Shown piece by piece: positions 59,481 to 64,000 of a stretch of 64,000 nucleotides of DNA (positions are counted from its first letter, which is position 1; every line of letters begins with the position of its first letter). This DNA comes from an uncultured Prevotellaceae bacterium. GTDB taxonomy: Bacteria; Bacteroidota; Bacteroidia; Bacteroidales; UBA3663. The notes under the pieces are model-generated. The model was given only the letters and a program-made list of their open reading frames with translations, was not told the DNA's origin and did not search any database. The translations under genes and the position numbers were made by a program. The stretch is taken from assembly GCA_900319235.1 (NCBI GenBank), contig ONNR01000022.1:1-64000 (forward strand), read 5' to 3'.

Positions 59481-59852
59481 ATGACATCTTACCAACTCGG
59501 ACAATCCGGCGAAGAACTTGCCATCGAACGTTTGTGCCAGGAAGGCATGCAGATACTCGAGACAAGGTGGAAAGACCATGCTTACGAAACAGACATCATC
59601 GCCTTCGATCCTGTGAGCGATGAAATGGTTTTCGTGGAAGTCAAGACCCGCTCATCAGGCTTATGGGGAAGACCTGAGGATGCTATCGACCGACGCAAGA
59701 TCATGCGTTGTGTACGTGCAGCCGACTATTATATGCGTTCGCGCAACATCGACTATCCCGTGCGATTTGATGTCTTTGCCATCGTTATTCCCAGTTCAGG
59801 CAAAGCGAAGGTTGAGTATTACAAGGATGCGTTTTATGCCCCGTTGGGGTGA
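59481..59852 (+). CDS. yraN: YraN/UPF0102 family nuclease-fold protein
   Basis: The 123-residue cytoplasmic protein has the UPF0102 pattern: LGQSGEELAIERLCQEG, ILETRWK, ETDIIAFD...MVFVEVKTRS and FDVFAIV. The Asp and Glu-x-Lys of the EVK segment match the active site of the restriction-endonuclease-like fold. Length is normal for the family. Function is poorly known; links to DNA repair or Holliday-junction-like substrates have been proposed. It is followed by tatC after 4 bp and preceded by the small RNA. Confidence 0.92.
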   Translation: MTSYQLGQSGEELAIERLCQEGMQILETRWKDHAYETDIIAFDPVSDEMVFVEVKTRSSGLWGRPEDAIDRRKIMRCVRAADYYMRSRNIDYPVRFDVFAIVIPSSGKAKVEYYKDAFYAPLG

Positions 59853-59856
59853 AGAT

Positions 59857-60657
59857 ATGGCACAGAAGGAACAACTTGAGACAATGAGCTTTGGAAGCCA
59901 TTTGGAAGTACTGCGGCAAATGCTGATACGCATCGTATTGGTTGTCGCAGTTCTTTCGGTCATTGTGTTCTGCTTCAAGGAAGAGACTTTCCGCCTGCTG
60001 CTGGCTCCCAAGGAGAGCGACTTCATTACCTTCCGTGCCATCGAAAGGCTCAGCGACTGGATTGCCTCGCTCACCGGCAGCGGCGAAGGGTTCCGCTTTA
60101 CGCCCTATTCCATCGACCTCATCAGCACAGAACTCTCGGCACAGTTCATGATGCACCTCACCGCTTCGGTAAGCATCGGTGTCCTGTTGGCTTCGCCCTA
60201 TATCCTTTTCGAACTATTCCGATTCATCACTCCGGCTCTTTATTCCAACGAACGAAAATATTCGTTCGCCATTGGCGTGAGTTGCTATGTGCAGTTCGTC
60301 ATCGGCGTTTTGATTACCTACTTCATCCTCGCTCCCATCTCCTTCCGCTTCCTTGGCACCTATCAGGTGGACAAGAACGTCCGCAACTATATTTCTCTCG
60401 ACAGTTACATCTCCACCTTCACAGGCCTTACATTTACCATGGGTCTCGTGGCACAATTGCCCGTCGTCTGCTGGCTGTTGGCGAAGATGGGGCTCCTGAA
60501 GGCAGCATTTATGCGGAAATACCGTCGTCATGCCCTAGTGCTCATCATGATAGCAGCGGCAATCATCACGCCGCCCGATGTGTTCACCCTCGTGCTTGTA
60601 ACGTTGCCGCTGTATCTGCTCTATGAGCTATGTATCTTTATAGTAAAGAGATACTAA
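59857..60657 (+). CDS. tatC: Twin-arginine translocase subunit TatC
   Basis: The start at 59857 (MAQKEQLETM) lies 4 bp after the yraN stop and gives 266 residues. The protein shows the TatC opening MSFGSHLEVLRQMLIRI, six transmembrane helices, the loop ALYSNERKY after helix 2, the Y-F-I segment of helix 3 and the conserved end region RKYRRHALVLIMIAAAIITPPDV. It forms the receptor for twin-arginine signal peptides in the inner membrane. No tatA-type gene is adjacent, so it must be elsewhere. Confidence 0.95.
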   Translation: MAQKEQLETMSFGSHLEVLRQMLIRIVLVVAVLSVIVFCFKEETFRLLLAPKESDFITFRAIERLSDWIASLTGSGEGFRFTPYSIDLISTELSAQFMMHLTASVSIGVLLASPYILFELFRFITPALYSNERKYSFAIGVSCYVQFVIGVLITYFILAPISFRFLGTYQVDKNVRNYISLDSYISTFTGLTFTMGLVAQLPVVCWLLAKMGLLKAAFMRKYRRHALVLIMIAAAIITPPDVFTLVLVTLPLYLLYELCIFIVKRY

Positions 60658-60663
60658 GGGAGA

Positions 60664-62400
60664 TTAAAGGCTATTGATATACCATTCAATTACCATATAT
60701 CCATCCTCTCTGATTTGAAGTGCGTCCGTTGCATCATTCGGATTAAGACCATTTGCTGTTTCCCATTCGTCGGGGATGCCGTCGCCATCGGTGTCCAGAC
60801 GAGGTTCGCCAGTGTATGCAGGAAGACCTCCCACCTGTTGTGGATTGGTGATAATTCCCAACTTATAACTATCGGCAGGCAGACGTCGGCGGCTGTAAGG
60901 CGAAGTGTATTCCTCTGCTTCCGGCACGAAAGTCGCCTCTCCTGTACGCACGCTGCGAATGATGCGTTCATCGACAGCATCACGACAAGGCTTCGTAGCT
61001 CCCACATTATTTAATACATATTCATAGGCTTCCTCCGCGTTCATGATGTTCTGTGGCGCATGATATTCGAAAGGAGCATCGGCCTTCAACACCTCACGTA
61101 TCTTCTGTTCATCGCCGAGGCCTGCAGGTTGTACGCCTCCCGCCCAGTTGTCAGCCGTCACAGTCGGGAAACCTTCCACGATATTACCTGCAACGTAAGC
61201 CTTGCCCCAGTCGCTTCCGTTCGCCTCGCTCCTACCGTGTTCGGGTTTCAGGATGCGATAGCAGATTTCAGGGGCCTTCTCAGCAACTTTATCGGCCTTC
61301 TTCTTGCCGGACCTATTTGCCGCAGCCTGTTCCGAGTTACCGAAACCGAACTTCTTGACGTTCTTCCGATAATTTCTCAGATAATTGTCCACCAGTTGGT
61401 TGGCATCGAAACCAGTGATAAGTCCGGGCTTGAAATAGTTGTTGATGATGTTGTAGAGCGAAGTATGGTCGCCACCATCTATCGAACGGTTCCACCAGTT
61501 GTAGATCACGTTGTTGACAAAGTTGAAGTCTCCATTCATGGCAATCGATGGATTGCGTGAGATGTTGTTGGCAAAAAGATTGCGTGCGAAGAGTGAATTA
61601 TATCCGCCAATCGAGGCTCCAAAACCGTGGTTGTAGAGGTCGAGGCCTTCGCCGAAGATGCAGTCCTGGATGGTGATGTTGCAGCATGCCAACTTTTCGC
61701 CATAGCCATTGGCCTTGCGGGCATAGACATGACGATACATCGACATCACCTCATCGAGTCCCCACGAAGCCGAACAATGGTCGTAGATGATGTTGCCGAT
61801 GCCGTTGCCGCCACAGGCATCATCGCGATGTGCCACATCCATCGCCCCACGGCGGAAGCGCATATATCGGATGATGACATCGTGCGTATCGATTTCTAGT
61901 GTCTCACCTGTCACGACGATGCCTTGGCCGGGAGCTGTCTGTCCGGCGATGGTCACGTAGGGAGCCACAACATGTATCGGGCGCTTCAGATGTATTTCGC
62001 CTGCCACATTGAACACGATGATGCGGGCTCCTCCCGTCTCGCATGCTTCGCGCAAGGTTCCCGGTCCATCGTCTTCGAGACTAGTAACTACCAGGATCTT
62101 TCCCCCGCGACCACCGAAACTATACATGCCGCCGCCCTCGGCTCCCGGGAATGCCGGAATCGTGGCTTGTCGCAAATCCGAGGGTCGGTTGGCCCATGGC
62201 ACAAAGGGCTTGCCATCGAGCATCTGCTCCATCACGACAGGGACGGCTTTTTGCCAGGCGACTTGATCGAGTTGATTCCACACCGCCTCTTCGGCTGCTC
62301 CACGCGCCTTGACGCTGTCGGGAATAGTAGGATACTGTGCAAAAAGTGCAGTGGCACCCAGTGCCAGACCTAAGGTTAATGTAAGAATTCGTGTATTCAT
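60664..62400 (-). CDS. Secreted pectate lyase, polysaccharide lyase family 1 type
   Basis: The 578-residue protein has a signal peptide (about 1-21, ending ALFAQ). A helical N-terminal segment is followed from about residue 82 by the parallel beta-helix opening AFPGAEGGGMYSFGGRGGKI and by ITSLEDDGPGTLREA-like, IAGQTAPGQGI and IYDHCSASWGLDE motifs seen in Bacteroides PL1-type lyases. The C-terminus carries a calcium-type repeat (DTDGDGIPDEWE, about 540) and a short domain common in these proteins. It should cleave homogalacturonan by beta-elimination. It ends 6 bp from tatC without an intervening terminator and is divergent from the GH53 gene. Confidence 0.88.
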   Translation of the reverse strand: MNTRILTLTLGLALGATALFAQYPTIPDSVKARGAAEEAVWNQLDQVAWQKAVPVVMEQMLDGKPFVPWANRPSDLRQATIPAFPGAEGGGMYSFGGRGGKILVVTSLEDDGPGTLREACETGGARIIVFNVAGEIHLKRPIHVVAPYVTIAGQTAPGQGIVVTGETLEIDTHDVIIRYMRFRRGAMDVAHRDDACGGNGIGNIIYDHCSASWGLDEVMSMYRHVYARKANGYGEKLACCNITIQDCIFGEGLDLYNHGFGASIGGYNSLFARNLFANNISRNPSIAMNGDFNFVNNVIYNWWNRSIDGGDHTSLYNIINNYFKPGLITGFDANQLVDNYLRNYRKNVKKFGFGNSEQAAANRSGKKKADKVAEKAPEICYRILKPEHGRSEANGSDWGKAYVAGNIVEGFPTVTADNWAGGVQPAGLGDEQKIREVLKADAPFEYHAPQNIMNAEEAYEYVLNNVGATKPCRDAVDERIIRSVRTGEATFVPEAEEYTSPYSRRRLPADSYKLGIITNPQQVGGLPAYTGEPRLDTDGDGIPDEWETANGLNPNDATDALQIREDGYMVIEWYINSL

Positions 62401-62433
62401 AAACTTACAATACTATGTGTGTTAAACTTGCTG

Positions 62434-62465
62434 CAAATATAACAATTCCCGATGATTTGTCCAAA
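62434..62465 (-). promoter_or_regulatory. Promoter of the PL1 gene
   Basis: On the minus strand TTTG (62465-62462), 20 bp, TATATTTG (62441-62434): consensus spacing and boxes, about 35 bp before the start codon. Confidence 0.75.
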
Positions 62466-62498
62466 TTTTCAGCGGATAATTCTTAAAAATCAACAGTT

Positions 62499-62532
62499 TT
62501 TGTTCGTTGAATCGCGAAAAACATTATCTTTG
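62499..62532 (+). promoter_or_regulatory. Promoter of the GH53 gene
   Basis: TTTG (62499-62502) and TATCTTTG (62525-62532) with a 22-bp spacer, 30 bp before the start codon. Confidence 0.65.
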
Positions 62533-62561
62533 CAGACAGAAAACTACATTATATATATTAT

Positions 62562-63848
62562 ATGAAGAAGGCCTTATTACTTTTATTTGCCCTTGGCACA
62601 ATGACACATATGATTGCCAAGGCCGAAACCACCGAACACTTCGTGGGCGGCGACATCTCTCTGCTACCAAGTTACGAGCAATACAATACCCCTTATTACG
62701 ACCGCGATGGCAAGACCATCAGCGATGTAGTGACCTACGTCAAGGAGTCGTGTGGATGGAACGCCATTCGTGTGCGCATTTTTGTCGATCCCAAGGAGCG
62801 CACTTCGTCAAAGTCGGGCGTTGTTCAGGACCTCACCTACGTGAAGAAACTGGGCAAGCGCGTCAAGGATGCCGGCATGAAACTGATGGTCGATTTCCAT
62901 TATTCCGACTGTTGGGCCGACCCCTCCTATCAGGACATCCCTTCACGCTGGAAAGGCAATACCAGCAACGAGGCACTTGCCGATTCGGTCTATTCGTTTA
63001 CGAAGAACTGTCTCACTGAACTCAAGGCTTATGGTGCAGAACCCGACTTTGTGCAGGTGGGCAACGAGATAAGCTACGGCATGCTGTGGCGCAACAATAG
63101 CGACAAGGTCTATCCCTCGCAGGCCAAGAGCAACAACAGTGCAGGCTGGTCACGCCTCAGCCTCTTGCTCAACAGTGGCTCGAAAGCAGTGCGCGAAGTG
63201 TGCCCCGACTGCAAGATCATCATCCACATCGAACGCACCGAAAACAGCAGCCAGACTGTCAACTACTACAATTACATCAGCGACGTCGATTACGACATCA
63301 TCGGCCTCAGCTACTATCCCTTCTGGCACAACAGTCTTGCCAAACTCGGCACTACGCTCACCACACTCCAAAATCAGTTCCCCACGAAGCCTGTGCAGAT
63401 TGTCGAGACGGCCTATTTCTATCAGTACTACCCCGGCGACGCCAAATATGACTTCCAATCCACTTGGCCTGCCACCGAAGCCGGTCAACTTGCTTTCACC
63501 AAGGACCTAGTCGCCGAGCTCCTCAAGCACGACAATGCGAACGGACTCTATTGGTGGTTCCCCGAAGAGAACGGCAATGGCGGAGCATCGTGGAACGCCA
63601 ACACCATCGTCATCGAATCGTGGCTCAATCGAGGCCTTTGGAACGACAACAACCACAAGGCGCTCAGCGCCCTCTACGAACTCCAGACCTTGCGCGCCAA
63701 CGATGCAGCCATCAGTGGAATATCTGCCGACGAAACAGGCTCTCCTACCATCTACAATCTTCTGGGCAAGCCCATCGACAAAGGTCGTGACAACCTCCCC
63801 CCGGGCATTTACATCATCAATGGCCGGAAGGTCCTTTTGAGGCAATAA
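62562..63848 (+). CDS. Arabinogalactan endo-beta-1,4-galactanase, GH53
   Basis: The 428-residue secreted enzyme has a signal peptide (about 1-21) and the GH53 barrel: GGDISLLPSYE, acid/base Glu169 in VQVGNEISYG and nucleophile Glu282 in IVETAYFY. It cuts beta-1,4-galactan, the main side chain of RG-I, which fits the rest of the window. The last about 30 residues (IYNLLGKPIDKGRDNLPPGIY, then IINGRKVLLRQ) resemble the C-terminal sorting segments of Prevotella proteins exported by the type IX system. This suggests surface or extracellular placement; that part is inference. Confidence 0.94.
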   Translation: MKKALLLLFALGTMTHMIAKAETTEHFVGGDISLLPSYEQYNTPYYDRDGKTISDVVTYVKESCGWNAIRVRIFVDPKERTSSKSGVVQDLTYVKKLGKRVKDAGMKLMVDFHYSDCWADPSYQDIPSRWKGNTSNEALADSVYSFTKNCLTELKAYGAEPDFVQVGNEISYGMLWRNNSDKVYPSQAKSNNSAGWSRLSLLLNSGSKAVREVCPDCKIIIHIERTENSSQTVNYYNYISDVDYDIIGLSYYPFWHNSLAKLGTTLTTLQNQFPTKPVQIVETAYFYQYYPGDAKYDFQSTWPATEAGQLAFTKDLVAELLKHDNANGLYWWFPEENGNGGASWNANTIVIESWLNRGLWNDNNHKALSALYELQTLRANDAAISGISADETGSPTIYNLLGKPIDKGRDNLPPGIYIINGRKVLLRQ

Positions 63849-63865
63849 TGTTCCAAATATAGCAT

Positions 63866-63897
63866 AGCCAGCGGCAAAATGTCGCTGGCTTTTTTTG
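63866..63897 (+). terminator. Rho-independent terminator after GH53
   Basis: AGCCAGCG (63866-63873) pairs with CGCTGGCT (63883-63890), followed by a run of seven T. Confidence 0.92.
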
Positions 63898-63899
63898 TC

Positions 63900-63949
63900 G
63901 GACAATTTGTCACATTGTCCCAACAATCCCGTTTGGCACGGAGTTTGCA
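63900..63949 (+). promoter_or_regulatory. Sigma-54 promoter with upstream dyad, reading out of the right edge
   Basis: TGGCACGGAGTTTGCA (63934-63949) matches the -24/-12 consensus TGGCAC-N5-TTGCA, with exactly ten bases between the GG and GC doublets. Just upstream GGACAAT (63900-63906) and ATTGTCC (63914-63920) form a perfect 7-bp dyad that could bind an activator. The gene it drives begins beyond the window. Confidence 0.75.
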
Positions 63950-64000
63950 AAGGTTGAAGTGTTGCAATACATTTGCACTGAAATAACCGAAATATTTCAA

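Overview
The window comes from a Bacteroidales bacterium, most likely a gut or rumen Prevotella/Segatella-type species. The support is two SusC/SusD pairs, a hybrid two-component system (HTCS) regulator, many lipoproteins with Bacteroidetes lipoboxes, and promoters of the Bacteroidetes type (TTTG, about 20 bp, TAnnTTTG). The dominant theme is pectin: rhamnogalacturonan-I (RG-I), its galactan side chains, and homogalacturonan.

Layout. 1-132: 5' end of a secreted protein leaving the left edge. 459-1436: two tandem arrays of about 41/42 bp. 1592-15652 (minus strand): polysaccharide utilization locus 1, read as SusE/F-like lipoprotein, SusC, SusD, GH30, GH2, GH2, probably for a galactan-type chain. 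15916-19198 (minus): DUF6057 membrane protein and a PD40 lipoprotein carrying CXXCH. 19477-22761 (plus): MFS sugar symporter and a GH2. 22889-30437 (minus): PL11 rhamnogalacturonan lyase, HTCS regulator, GH28. 30657-40903 (plus, divergent): SusC, SusD, a beta-propeller/DUF362 protein, GH2. These last two blocks form an RG-I locus. 41040-46020: DUF3089 hydrolase, ECF sigma factor with a membrane partner, HAD phosphatase, DUF4421 barrel, patatin. 46205-58103 (plus): an acid-sugar operon (DHDPS-family aldolase, Na+/solute symporter, Fe-alcohol dehydrogenase, PdxA2, DUF1537 kinase), followed by a LacZ-type GH2 and a frameshifted DUF5703 gene. 58149-60657: small AraC-like protein, a third 41-bp array, a structured small RNA, YraN, TatC. 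60664-63848: divergent PL1 pectate lyase and GH53 galactanase. A sigma-54 promoter points out of the right edge.

How the genes fit together. PL1, PL11, GH28, GH53, GH30 and six GH2 enzymes would strip a pectin polymer, the SusCD pairs import the oligomers, and the HTCS senses them. The aldolase-dehydrogenase-kinase-PdxA2 set makes chemical sense as a route from a 3-deoxy-2-keto aldaric acid (for example Dha of RG-II) through a tetruronate and a tetronate to pyruvate and DHAP. This is inference.

The most unusual structure lies in the repeats. A 9-bp unit (GGGTTCGAA) without stop codons in any frame is inserted in frame in loops or linkers of four unrelated proteins, and related runs sit in several intergenic gaps. 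Tandem arrays of 41/42-bp units with conserved dyads lie at both ends of the window. A 14-bp unit abuts a start codon at one site and contains a stop codon at another. A long inverted repeat supplies the stop codon of the patatin gene.
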